A stretch of DNA of 64,000 bases from contig NC_013947.1 in assembly GCF_000024545.1 (NCBI RefSeq), forward strand, positions 6,510,001-6,574,000. Direction: 5' to 3'. Shown here in pieces: positions 51,217-59,204 of the stretch (its first letter is position 1; each line of letters begins with the position of its first letter). The notes under the pieces are model-generated. The model saw nothing but the letters and a program-made list of their open reading frames with translations, was not told the DNA's origin and did no database searches. Position numbers and translations under genes: made by a program. The DNA is from Stackebrandtia nassauensis DSM 44728. Lineage in GTDB: Bacteria > Actinomycetota > Actinomycetes > Mycobacteriales > Micromonosporaceae.

Positions 51217-52310
51217 TCCCCCGCGCGCATCACGGCCTGGAGCTCCAGGTCCTCGTTGTACACGAGCAGGTCGGCGCGGGAACCGGGTTCGAGACGACCG
51301 GCGTCGTCGAGACCCAGCAGTTCGGCGGGCGTCTGGGAGGCCATCTGCGACGCCACCGGGACCTCAAGGCCCGCCAGCTTCACGGCGTTGCGGAACGCGT
51401 CGTCCATGGTGATGGTGGATCCGGCGATCGAACCGGAGTCGGTCAGGCGGGCCGCGCCCTCGGCGACGGTGACGTTGAGGCCGCCGAGTTCGTACTCTCC
51501 GTCCGGCATTCCGGTGGCGCTCATGGCATCGGTGACCAGCACCGCCCACTGCGCGACCGAGGCGTGCGCCGCGAAGGCCAACGTTCCCATGTGGAGGTGG
51601 ACCGGGTCGGCGATCAGCTCGCAGGTGACGCGCGGGTCGTCGATCAGCGCCGGGATCGGGCCCGGGTCGCGGTGGTTGAAGGGGCGCATGCCGTTGAACA
51701 GGTGGGTGGCGACGGTGGCCCCGGCGTTGATGCCCTCCAGTGTGACCTCATAGGACGCGTCGGTGTGACCGATCGACGCCAGTACACCATGGACGGACAG
51801 CCATTCGATGGCCTCCATGGCGCCGGGACGCTCCGGCGCGATGGTCATCATCCTGACCGTCCCCGCCCCGGCCTCGACCAGCTTGTCGAGTTCCCGGATG
51901 TCGGGGTCGCGCAGCGCCTCGGGATTCTGTGCCCCGCAACGGGACTCGGCCAGATACGGGCCCTCGAAGTGGATACCGGCCAGCACGCCCTCCTCCACCA
52001 ACGGGCGGAAGTTGTGCACGGCGTCCAGCATCAGCTCGAACGGCGAGGACACCAGCGAGGCCAGCGTCGTGGTGGTGCCGTTGCGAAGGTGGAAAGCCGC
52101 GACCTTGCGGGCCTGGGCGGCGTCGCCGACGGTGTAGGACGCGCCGTCACCGCCGTGACAGTGGATGTCCACGAAACCGGGGACGATCCAGCCGGTGACG
52201 TCCTGTTCGTCGACCTCGGATATCGACGCGACCCGGCCGTCTTCGACGTGCACGGTCCCGGGGACCACGCCGTCGGGAACCACGACCTTGGCGTTGGCGA
52301 GCAGATTCAC
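51201..52310 (-). CDS. nagA: N-acetylglucosamine/galactosamine-6-phosphate deacetylase
   Basis: A 369-residue amidohydrolase removing acetate from GlcNAc-6-P or GalNAc-6-P. Metal motifs are PGFVDIHCHGGDG near residues 44-56, the Glu ligand in GIHFEGPYL near 114-122, His in THLFNGM near 201-207, and the catalytic Asp in VTDAMSATGMPDG near 257-269. The GTG start overlaps the kinase stop (GTGA), indicating tight coupling; the frame upstream is antisense-like. AgaA enzymes for GalNAc-6-P are the same family, so sugar specificity must be read from the operon context. Confidence 0.94.
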   Translation of the reverse strand: MNLLANAKVVVPDGVVPGTVHVEDGRVASISEVDEQDVTGWIVPGFVDIHCHGGDGASYTVGDAAQARKVAAFHLRNGTTTTLASLVSSPFELMLDAVHNFRPLVEEGVLAGIHFEGPYLAESRCGAQNPEALRDPDIRELDKLVEAGAGTVRMMTIAPERPGAMEAIEWLSVHGVLASIGHTDASYEVTLEGINAGATVATHLFNGMRPFNHRDPGPIPALIDDPRVTCELIADPVHLHMGTLAFAAHASVAQWAVLVTDAMSATGMPDGEYELGGLNVTVAEGAARLTDSGSIAGSTITMDDAFRNAVKLAGLEVPVASQMASQTPAELLGLDDAGRLEPGSRADLLVYNEDLELQAVMRAGEWIPR

Positions 52311-53215
52311 GTGCCGTCCTCCAGTCGTTCCAGTCCCAGCAGTGCCGCGCCAACGCATCCTGCCTCGCGACCGAGTTCGGCCGCGACCAGCCTTGGCACG
52401 GTGTGAAAAGTAGCGCGAGCCGTCAAGGCCGTGCGCAGCGGCGTCAGCAGCGCGTCGCCGGATTTGGCCAGCCCGCCGCCGACGACGATCGTGTCGGGGT
52501 CCAACAGCGCGATGCCCAGCAGGAAACCGTCGGCCAGCACCTCTATCGTCTCGCGCCACACCCGTTGCGCGATCGGGTCGGTGTCGACGGCGGCGATGAT
52601 GTCCATCGCCTCACGCGCGGTGCCGGACGCCTCGGCGTAGCGGCGCTCGAACTGCACGGCGCTGGCCAGCGACTCCACGCAGCCGTACTGGCCGCAGCCG
52701 CACTTGGGGCCGTCGGGACGCACCACCACGTGGCCCAGTTCGCAGGCGGCGCCGTGCGCGCCCGACAGGCCGGAACCGTCGATGATGTGGGCCCCGGCGA
52801 TGCCGGTGCCGATGGCGACGAACAGCAGCTGGCGGCTGCCGCGTCCAGCACCCAGCCGGGCCTCGGCCAGGCCACCGGCGCGCACGTCGTGACCCAACGC
52901 GGTCGGCAGCCCCAGTTCGGCCTCCACCAGCTGCCGGAACGGGACGTCGCGCCAGCCGAGATTGGAGGAGTACACGGCGATGCCGCGCTCGTTGTCGACC
53001 GGGCCGGGCACGACGAGCCCGACGGCGCGGGCCCGGTAGCCGGGGGTGGCGGCCAGCTCGACCGCGGTGTCTACTATGGATTTGATGACGGCCTCGGGGC
53101 CGTGTTCCCGTGGCGTGACGCGGGTTTCGCTGTGCAGGACCCGGCCGTTGACGTCGACCAGGGCGCATTTCATGGAGGTGCCGCCGACATCGAGGGCGAC
53201 GACGACGTCGCTCAA
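52307..53215 (-). CDS. ROK-family sugar kinase (N-acetylhexosamine kinase candidate)
   Basis: A 302-residue ROK kinase. The phosphate motif ALDVGGTSMKCALVD lies near residues 7-21, the catalytic Asp is in ALGHDVRAG near 105-113, FVAIGTGIAGAHII near 131-144, and the zinc motif CELGHVVVRPDGPKCGCGQY is followed by GCVES near 158-182. In an operon with a deacetylase it most likely makes GalNAc-6-P or GlcNAc-6-P from the free sugar inside the cell, replacing a PTS. It overlaps the SIS gene stop by 4 bases upstream and nagA downstream by 4 bases. Confidence 0.92.
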   Translation of the reverse strand: MSDVVVALDVGGTSMKCALVDVNGRVLHSETRVTPREHGPEAVIKSIVDTAVELAATPGYRARAVGLVVPGPVDNERGIAVYSSNLGWRDVPFRQLVEAELGLPTALGHDVRAGGLAEARLGAGRGSRQLLFVAIGTGIAGAHIIDGSGLSGAHGAACELGHVVVRPDGPKCGCGQYGCVESLASAVQFERRYAEASGTAREAMDIIAAVDTDPIAQRVWRETIEVLADGFLLGIALLDPDTIVVGGGLAKSGDALLTPLRTALTARATFHTVPRLVAAELGREAGCVGAALLGLERLEDGT

Positions 53216-54081
53216 GGCAGGACCACCGAACGGGTCAGGTGGCGCGGGCTGTCGGGGTTGAGGCCGCGAAGCCGGGCCAGTGCGACCGCGAGGCGCTGCG
53301 CCAGCACGAGTTCCGCGAGCGGGTCGAGGGAGGATGCGACGAAGGCGCCGCCGGTGGCTTCGACCTCGGCGCGCAGCCCGGCGCCGGTGGGGCCGAGTTC
53401 CCAGGTGGCGCGGTTCGGTCCCGCGATCGAGATCGGACCGTGCCGGTAGTCCATGGCCGGATACGACTCGGCCCAGAACGTCGCGGCCTCGCGGGCCTTG
53501 AGCGCGGCCTCGTTGGCCAGGCCGATCGTCCAGCCCGCGCCGATGAAGCTGATCTGCTCCAGTTTCGCGACGTCGACGGGCAGCTCGGCGGTCAGCGCGG
53601 TGCGGCAGTCGGCGATCGCGGCGGCCTGGTCGATGCCCAGCTGCGCGCGGAACAGCGCGACCACCGAGGTGGCGAAGCTGGTCATGACCACCGACTGGTC
53701 GCTGGCGAACGGCATCGCGATCGCCGCGTCGGCGGCTGCCACGGCGGGGGTGTCGCCGTCGCCGACGATCGCCAGCGAGGGGATGTCGGTGCGGTTGAGC
53801 AGCTCGACGACCTCGGACGTGGTCCCGGAGCGCGACAGCGCGATCAGCCGGTCGTAGCGGCGGTCGGGGAACTCCGAGGCGGTGAAGGCGTCGGTCTCAC
53901 CGGCGCCACTGGCCTCGCGCAGCCCGGCCACCGCCTGGGCCATGAACCACGAGGTGCCGCAGCCGACGACGGCGACCCGCTCACCGGCCTTGGGGAACAA
54001 CCCGGCATGCTCGACGGCCAGCTCGGCCGCCGCGGTCCAGCATTCGGGCTGACGTGCGATCTCGGCGTCGACTATTGCCAT
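53212..54081 (-). CDS. SIS-domain sugar isomerase/deaminase (AgaS/GlmS-like)
   Basis: A 289-residue protein with two sugar-isomerase domains. The first spans about residues 30-155 (VAVVGCGTSWFMAQAVAGL near 36-54, LIALSRSGTTSEVVELL near 78-94). The second spans about 170-289 (ISFIGAGWTIGLANEAALKA near 179-198). The SRSGTT phosphate loop and conserved EAALKxREA helix are those of GlmS/AgaS-type enzymes. It probably converts galactosamine-6-P to tagatose-6-P plus ammonia (or glucosamine-6-P to fructose-6-P). It is the first gene of the minus-strand operon, directly divergent from a DeoR regulator; a GGAGG site precedes its ATG. Confidence 0.88.
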   Translation of the reverse strand: MAIVDAEIARQPECWTAAAELAVEHAGLFPKAGERVAVVGCGTSWFMAQAVAGLREASGAGETDAFTASEFPDRRYDRLIALSRSGTTSEVVELLNRTDIPSLAIVGDGDTPAVAAADAAIAMPFASDQSVVMTSFATSVVALFRAQLGIDQAAAIADCRTALTAELPVDVAKLEQISFIGAGWTIGLANEAALKAREAATFWAESYPAMDYRHGPISIAGPNRATWELGPTGAGLRAEVEATGGAFVASSLDPLAELVLAQRLAVALARLRGLNPDSPRHLTRSVVLP

Positions 54082-54152
54082 CCTCAGACTCCTCCAACCA
54101 CGGTTCACGCGCCTTCGCGCAGGACCACCGGCGCAGTGCCGGGGTTTCGCGC

Positions 54153-54171
54153 ACTATTGTGCACACATAGT
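54153..54171. promoter_or_regulatory. Operator candidate between the SIS gene and the DeoR gene
   Basis: ACTAT - TGTGCACA - C - ATAGT forms an inverted repeat with a one-base offset, centred in the 132-base divergent gap. It is the most symmetric element there and the natural site for the adjacent DeoR-type repressor. Confidence 0.55.
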
Positions 54172-54213
54172 CGGCGCTCGGCCAATGCCGGGTGCGCTCT
54201 CGTGGAGGTGTGC

Positions 54214-54999
54214 ATGGACCGTTACGCGCGGTGGAACACGCTGTTGGAGATCCTGGCCTCGTCCGGACGGATCACTGTGGAGGAAGCAGCCCAGCGGCTG
54301 CACGTCTCCCAGGCGACGATCCGCCGCGACTTCGACCAGCTGTCACAACAGCAGATGATCACCCGCACCCGCGGCGGCGCCGTCGCCGGTGGAGTCTCCT
54401 ACGACCTGCCACTGCGCTACAAGACCGCCAAACGCGTCGAGGAGAAACACCGCATCGGCTCGGCGGCGGCGGGCCTGGTCTCGTCGGGAATGGTCGTCGG
54501 CCTCAACGGCGGCACCACCATCACCGAGGTCGCCCGGGCACTGGCGATGCGCACCGACCTGGTCGCGACCTCGGGCACGACGCCACTGACCATTGTGACC
54601 AACGCGCTGAACATCGCCAACGAGATGATCGTGCGGCCGCACATCAAGGTCGTGGTGGTCGGCGGCGTCGTCCGTCCACAGTCCTATGAGCTGATCGGAC
54701 CGCTGGCGGCGCCGATCCTGCGCGAGATCACCCTGGACATGGTGTTCCTCGGCGTGGACGCGATCGACGTGAAACTGGGCGCGACCGCGCACCACGAGGG
54801 CGAGGCGGCGATCAACCAGCTGATGGCCGCACGGGCCCGCAAGGTGGTCATCATCGCGGACGGGTCCAAACTGGGCGGTCACGCGTTCGCACGGATCTGC
54901 CCGATCGAGCGGGTGCACACCCTCATCACCGACACCTCGGTCCCGGCGGAGCGGACCGCGGAGTTCAGCGCGGCCGGCATCAAGGTGCTGCGCGCGTGA
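54214..54999 (+). CDS. DeoR-family transcriptional regulator (AgaR/GlpR-like)
   Basis: A 261-residue regulator. The N-terminal HTH near residues 6-50 has the DeoR signature (ITVEEAAQRLHVSQATIRRD, then FDQLSQQQMITRTRGGA). The C-terminal sugar-phosphate sensor domain has NGGTTITEVARAL near 98-110, VVVVGGVVRPQSYELIGPLA, and the GVDAID ... HHEGEA effector region. It is divergent from the five-gene amino-sugar operon and presumably represses it until a sugar-phosphate intermediate accumulates. GTGGAGG precedes the ATG. Its stop overlaps the next GTG (GTGA). Confidence 0.93.
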   Translation: MDRYARWNTLLEILASSGRITVEEAAQRLHVSQATIRRDFDQLSQQQMITRTRGGAVAGGVSYDLPLRYKTAKRVEEKHRIGSAAAGLVSSGMVVGLNGGTTITEVARALAMRTDLVATSGTTPLTIVTNALNIANEMIVRPHIKVVVVGGVVRPQSYELIGPLAAPILREITLDMVFLGVDAIDVKLGATAHHEGEAAINQLMAARARKVVIIADGSKLGGHAFARICPIERVHTLITDTSVPAERTAEFSAAGIKVLRA

Positions 55000-56205
55000 G
55001 ACCGGTCCGGCCACCGATCGTCCCTTCCCGGCACAAGCCGCAGATCGTCGCCAGTCCCCGGATTGAGCGACTGCGGCTGGACGGGGACGTCGAGGGGTTC
55101 TGGCGCGAGGTGCGCGAAGATGGCGCGCCGTTGGTCGAGATGGCGGACGAGCCCGGGTACGCGGTGCTGACGTTCGTCTGGCGCGGGGACGATAACACGC
55201 GCGATGTCCTGGTGGTGCCCAACAAGCTGTTCGACCGCACCGATCCGAGTGCGAGTTTGCTGCGGAGGGTTGCGGGGACTGATGTCTGGCACCTGAGTTA
55301 TCGACTGCCGTCGGACTTTCGGTGTTCGTATCAGTTCTGTGTGGACGAGCAGGGGACACGAGAGCCGGACGACGAGTACTGGCTGGCGTTGTGGCGGCAG
55401 GGGCGGAGCGATCCGTTCGGGGTCGAGGCCAAGCCCGGGTACAGCGTGGTGTCGCTGCCGCAGGCTCCGCCGCAGCCCTGGCCGGAGCCGCGCGAGGGTG
55501 TCGCGCGTGGAACCGTTGAGCGGCATCGGTTTCGTAGCGCGATCCTGGACAACGATCGGCGGTTGTGGACGTACCGACCGCCCGGAGCTGAGGCTTCGAG
55601 CGGGTTGTTGATACTGCTGGACGGTCGCGACTGGTTCGAACCGGCGCTGATCGCGACCATCATGGACAACATGGAGGCCGACGGTCGGATACCGCCGTTG
55701 AGCGTCGTGGGCGTCGACAGCCTCGATCCCGACACCCGGGCCCGGGAACTGTGCCCCAACGACGATTTCGTCGAGTTTCTGACCACGGAGCTGCTGGACT
55801 GGGCCAAGCGGCGGTTGCCGATCGGCGATCGTCCGGAGCGGACGATCCTGTCGGGGCAGAGCTTCGGCGGGCTGGCGGCCTTGTACGCGGGACTGCGTGC
55901 GCCGGAACGGTTCGACGCGATCGTCGCGCAGTCGCCGTCGCTGTGGTGGAGTCCGGACGGCCGCGACCATCGCGAAACCGCTTGGCTGAGCGGCGAGCTC
56001 GCGGCGGCGGAGCGGTTGCCGCGCATCCACGTGACCGCCGGAACGTACGAGGCGGCCATTGTAGATCAGGCGCGGCAGCTCACCGAGACGCTGACCGGCC
56101 GTGGCCACGCGGCGACCTACACCGAGTTCACCGGCGGCCACGACTTCGCCTGCTGGCGCGGCCATCTCAGCGACGGCCTCATCGCGGCGACCAGCCGCGG
56201 CTTAA
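54996..56205 (+). CDS. Enterochelin-esterase (Fes)-like alpha/beta hydrolase
   Basis: About 403 residues with an N-terminal Fes-type beta domain (VLTFVWRGDDNTRDVLVVPN near 57-76, DVWHLSYRLPSDFRCSYQF near 92-110) and a C-terminal esterase-D hydrolase domain. The nucleophile elbow TILSGQSFGGLAALYAGL lies near 284-301, Asp in the RLPRIHVTAG region, and the catalytic His in TGGHDFACWRGHL near 380-392. It would cleave a siderophore or another ester. GTG start overlapping the DeoR stop. The frame has no stop here: it reads TTA where a one-base shift would give TAA (56203-56205), then stays open antisense to the next gene until 57704. I place the end at the shared TTAA. Confidence 0.75.
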
Positions 56206-57662
56206 CCAGCCGGGGGGCGGTACAGGTATGGGTTGGCGTCGGCCGGGATCTCCTGCGTCGAGTCCCCCGACGCGGGTGGGTCGGCGGGCAGCGTCAGGGT
56301 TTCGCCGGGGCTGGCCGCCATCGGCGACACCGGTTCGGCGACCGGAGCAACCGTGTCCGGAGCCGGAGACACCGGAACCGACTGCGCGGCACCGAAGTCG
56401 GCCGCCGGAGAGGATGGGGCGTTGACCGGCGTGTAGATCGGCGCCGACAGCGACGCGTCCGACGCCATCGCGGTGTAAGGCGCACCGTAGGTCTTCTTCG
56501 GACGGTTCATCAGGTCCATCAGCCAGTTCACCAGCAGGCCCAACAGCAACGCGCCGAACGGAATCGCGTTGTTGACGATCCAGGAACCGTTCAGGTTCTG
56601 CACCAGCAGCGCGACCATGAACACGACCACCGCCGCCAGCAGCGTGCCGAAGACACCGCCCCGACGGCCCCGGGCGCTCGTTCCTCCGATGAGGACGATG
56701 CCGAGGCCGGTCAACAGCGGGGCCAAGCCGTTGGCCTCCACCACGTTGATGTTGAGGTTGGCGCCCGTGGGCACCAGCACCAGGTAGCCGGCCGCGCCCG
56801 CGAGCAGACACGAGCCGATCAGGGCCACCCAGGTGGTGAGGAACGCGCCGGCGGTGCGCCTGCCGCGCTGCTCCACCGCGTCGACACAGACACCGAAGGT
56901 CTCGCGGACCGGGCGGACGATACCGAGGATACCGCCCGCAATGGACAGTCCAACCACGACGCCGATGATGATCCAGCCGGTAAGGCTGGTCAGTTCGAGC
57001 TGGGCCGACAGGCCGGAGTCCGGGGTCATCGGGCCCAGCAGGCCCAGTTCCCGTTCCGAGACAAGGAACCAGGCGGCCATCGCGACCAGCAGACTGGCCG
57101 CCCAGCCGGGGGCCTTGAAGACGGTGACCAGCAGGGCCAGCAGCACCCCGGCCGCCACCATGGCGCCCGCGACGATGCCGATGGCCGTCAGCAGTGGCTG
57201 GTTTCCCAACGACGAGAACAGGACCGTCGACAACAGTCCGAGGTGGACGACGGCGAGGTTGATCGAACCGACCCGCATCGACAGGCCCAGGGCCATCGCG
57301 AACAGCAGGAACGGGGTCGAGCCGACCAGCAGTTCCATCACCCGGTCCGGGCTGCCCAGTCCGGTGTTCGGGCCGAAGAGGAAGAACGCCGCGACACCCA
57401 GGGCGATGAGGACGAGAAGCAGGCCCTCCCAGACGAAGTGGACCCACAGTTTGTCGCTCGGCGCGGCGGCGGGTTCGTCCTGCGGCACCGTGAAGGACGC
57501 GGGTGCGGCGAGATCGGGCACGGTCTCGGGTTCTCCCGGCGACACCGTCGCCGCCTCGTACGTCGTCGCGGACGGGCTGACCGGCTGGGACACGAGCGTG
57601 TCGCCCTCCGGTGCCGATTGTTCTTCGGGCGCGACATCGGGGCGCGGGTCTTGAACGCTCAT
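56202..57662 (-). CDS. RbsC-like (BPD_transp_2) ABC permease with long disordered tails, orphan
   Basis: A 486-residue membrane protein. Residues 1-70 are acidic, Pro-rich and disordered. About ten helices span residues 75-375 in the pattern of sugar-type ABC permeases: LLVGSTPFLLFAMALGLSMR, VGSINLAVVHLGLLSTVLFS, and the hallmark LLTGLGIVLIGGTSARGRRG near 312-331 before GGVFGTLLAA. The last 110 residues are again Pro/Ala/Ser-rich with repeated SP and PV. No ATPase or binding protein is adjacent, so it works with distant partners or has a non-transport role. The start is MSVQDPR with GAGAGAAG upstream. Confidence 0.75.
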   Translation of the reverse strand: MSVQDPRPDVAPEEQSAPEGDTLVSQPVSPSATTYEAATVSPGEPETVPDLAAPASFTVPQDEPAAAPSDKLWVHFVWEGLLLVLIALGVAAFFLFGPNTGLGSPDRVMELLVGSTPFLLFAMALGLSMRVGSINLAVVHLGLLSTVLFSSLGNQPLLTAIGIVAGAMVAAGVLLALLVTVFKAPGWAASLLVAMAAWFLVSERELGLLGPMTPDSGLSAQLELTSLTGWIIIGVVVGLSIAGGILGIVRPVRETFGVCVDAVEQRGRRTAGAFLTTWVALIGSCLLAGAAGYLVLVPTGANLNINVVEANGLAPLLTGLGIVLIGGTSARGRRGGVFGTLLAAVVVFMVALLVQNLNGSWIVNNAIPFGALLLGLLVNWLMDLMNRPKKTYGAPYTAMASDASLSAPIYTPVNAPSSPAADFGAAQSVPVSPAPDTVAPVAEPVSPMAASPGETLTLPADPPASGDSTQEIPADANPYLYRPPAG

Positions 57663-57774
57663 CACTCTTCTCTCCATGCACCGGGGTACGCGACGTCAAT
57701 ATAGTGCCGCGGGGCAAGTTTTTCGAGGCCTGTCAATGGCACACTATCGGCTCGTGCGAAAAGGTGCGTGATCT

Positions 57775-58284
57775 TCACCCGTTCGCGGAGGCGCCACCAC
57801 TCGTTTGGTCGTCATCCTCGGAGTCCTCGGGAATCCGGCAAGCGCGTTCCAGCCACAGGGCCGCGGCCACCAGGATCAGACAGGCGACGAAACCGAACAC
57901 CGCCAGCGGCAGGTCGCGTCCGGCAGCCGCCAGATAGCGGTGCGCGACAAGGTAGACCACGATCCCGGCGTAGGCCCCGGCGATCAGGGCGCCGCCCACC
58001 GAGGAGGCCTTGGCCAATGCCGCGAACCGGGCGAACAGCAGCGGTTCGACGGGTTTGGCGCCTTCCTTGCGTTCGATGCGGGCCCGGGTGGTGTGGGCCG
58101 TGTACGCCAGCACCAGGGCCAGCAGCAGCAACGTCGTCGGGGTGTACCAGCCCGGTACCGGCGGGTAGTTGACGGTGGCCAGCACGAGGATCAGCGCCCC
58201 CGCCGCCAGCGCCGCTACCAGCAGCGTCGAGGGCGCGGTCGGCTTGAGGGTGGGTTGTTTGGGTTCCTGTTGGCCTTCGTTCAT
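57775..58284 (-). CDS. DUF3180 membrane protein
   Basis: A 169-residue protein with four membrane helices at about 20-40 (LLVAALAAGALILVLATVNY), 48-66, 95-115 (VGGALIAGAYAGIVVYLV) and 125-145 (LAVFGFVACLILVAAALW). It has a cytosolic basic loop containing ARIERKEGAKPVEPL and an acidic tail. DUF3180 is a conserved actinobacterial family typically encoded right after folK, as here (5-base gap). Its function is unknown; the constant linkage suggests a link to folate or pterin metabolism or simply a stable operon. Confidence 0.88.
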   Translation of the reverse strand: MNEGQQEPKQPTLKPTAPSTLLVAALAAGALILVLATVNYPPVPGWYTPTTLLLLALVLAYTAHTTRARIERKEGAKPVEPLLFARFAALAKASSVGGALIAGAYAGIVVYLVAHRYLAAAGRDLPLAVFGFVACLILVAAALWLERACRIPEDSEDDDQTSGGASANG

Positions 58285-58289
58285 GACGG

Positions 58290-58799
58290 TTACGAGGATA
58301 GTTTCCCGACCCGGCGCAACGCACGGGCGTCCGCCGCGAGCCCGGGATCGCGCAGCAGGTCCCGCAGCCGACCCCGGCCCGGCAGCGCCGCGTCCGGTTG
58401 CAGTGACAGCCACGGCACCAGGACGAAGGCCCGCAGGTGCGCGCGCGGGTGCGGCAGCGTGAGGGTCGGCGAATCGCAGTGGATCGGTTCGCCGTCGGCG
58501 TCCCAGGCCATGATGATGTCCACATCGAGCACCCGGGGTCCGTAGCGGCGCTTGGGATCGCGGACCCGGCCCGCCTTGGCCTGGATGTCCTCGGCCAGCG
58601 CCAGCCAGTCCTCGACCGAGCGGTCGGCGTCGGTGGCGATCATGGCCAGGTTCAGGTACGTGGGCTGGTCGTCGTCACCCCACGGCGGGGTTTCGTACAC
58701 TTCGGACAGCTGGCCGGGGCCGAGGGCTTCGGCGGCCGACGCCAGCGCGGCCCGGCGGTCGCCGAGGTTGGCTCCGAGACTCAGTACGACGGTGGTCAT
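58290..58799 (-). CDS. folK: 2-amino-4-hydroxy-6-hydroxymethyldihydropteridine pyrophosphokinase
   Basis: A 169-residue HPPK catalysing the ATP-dependent pyrophosphorylation of 6-hydroxymethyl-dihydropterin before FolP in folate synthesis. The start VLSLGANLGDRRAALASA is diagnostic. The signature KRRYGPRVLDVDIIMAW near residues 82-98 holds the Mg-binding Asp pair, with LTLPHPRAHLRAFVLVPW near 112-129. The ATG overlaps the folB stop (ATGA), so it is translationally coupled in the order folP-folB-folK-DUF3180. Confidence 0.96.
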   Translation of the reverse strand: MTTVVLSLGANLGDRRAALASAAEALGPGQLSEVYETPPWGDDDQPTYLNLAMIATDADRSVEDWLALAEDIQAKAGRVRDPKRRYGPRVLDVDIIMAWDADGEPIHCDSPTLTLPHPRAHLRAFVLVPWLSLQPDAALPGRGRLRDLLRDPGLAADARALRRVGKLSS

Positions 58800-59167
58800 T
58801 CGCGGCTCCGCTCGATGGTCACCGAGACGTCGGTGAAGTTGTGCGGAATCGGCGCGAACGGCTTGTGCACCGTGACCACGCACGAGATGACCCGCGGATC
58901 GGCCAGACAGACCCCGGCGAGCCGGTCGGCGAGGGTCTCCAGCAGCCGCACCGGGGCGCCCGCCACCTCCGTCACCAGCGCGTCGGCCAAATTTCCATAG
59001 TGAACCGTGTCCTGGATGTTGTCGGACAGCGCCGCCTTGCGGGTGTCCAAATCCAAGGTCACGTCGATGATGAATTCCTGTCCGTCGGCGCGTTCACGGT
59101 CGTACACGCCGTGGTAGCCGTGTACGCGTAGTCCGGAGAGGGTGATCTGGTCGGTGTGATCCGCCAC
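58796..59167 (-). CDS. folB: Dihydroneopterin aldolase
   Basis: A 123-residue tunnelling-fold enzyme cleaving 7,8-dihydroneopterin to hydroxymethyl-dihydropterin and glycolaldehyde. Visible motifs are ITLSGLRVHGYHGVYDRERA near 7-26 with the substrate-binding region, LADALVTEVAGAPVRLLETL near 61-80, and the strand VVTVHKPFAPIPHNF near 98-112 with the catalytic Lys. Length is typical. It sits between folP and folK, overlapping folK by 4 bases. Confidence 0.96.
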   Translation of the reverse strand: MADHTDQITLSGLRVHGYHGVYDRERADGQEFIIDVTLDLDTRKAALSDNIQDTVHYGNLADALVTEVAGAPVRLLETLADRLAGVCLADPRVISCVVTVHKPFAPIPHNFTDVSVTIERSRE

Positions 59168-59204
59168 GGTGCAACGGTACGGCAGCCGCCGCCTCCGCGT
59201 GCGG

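Noticed and set aside
57704..57774. Sigma-70 promoter with TTGACA and TATATT before the orphan permease
   Set aside because: The two hexamers are 27 bases apart, too far for one promoter, and other pairings are poor.
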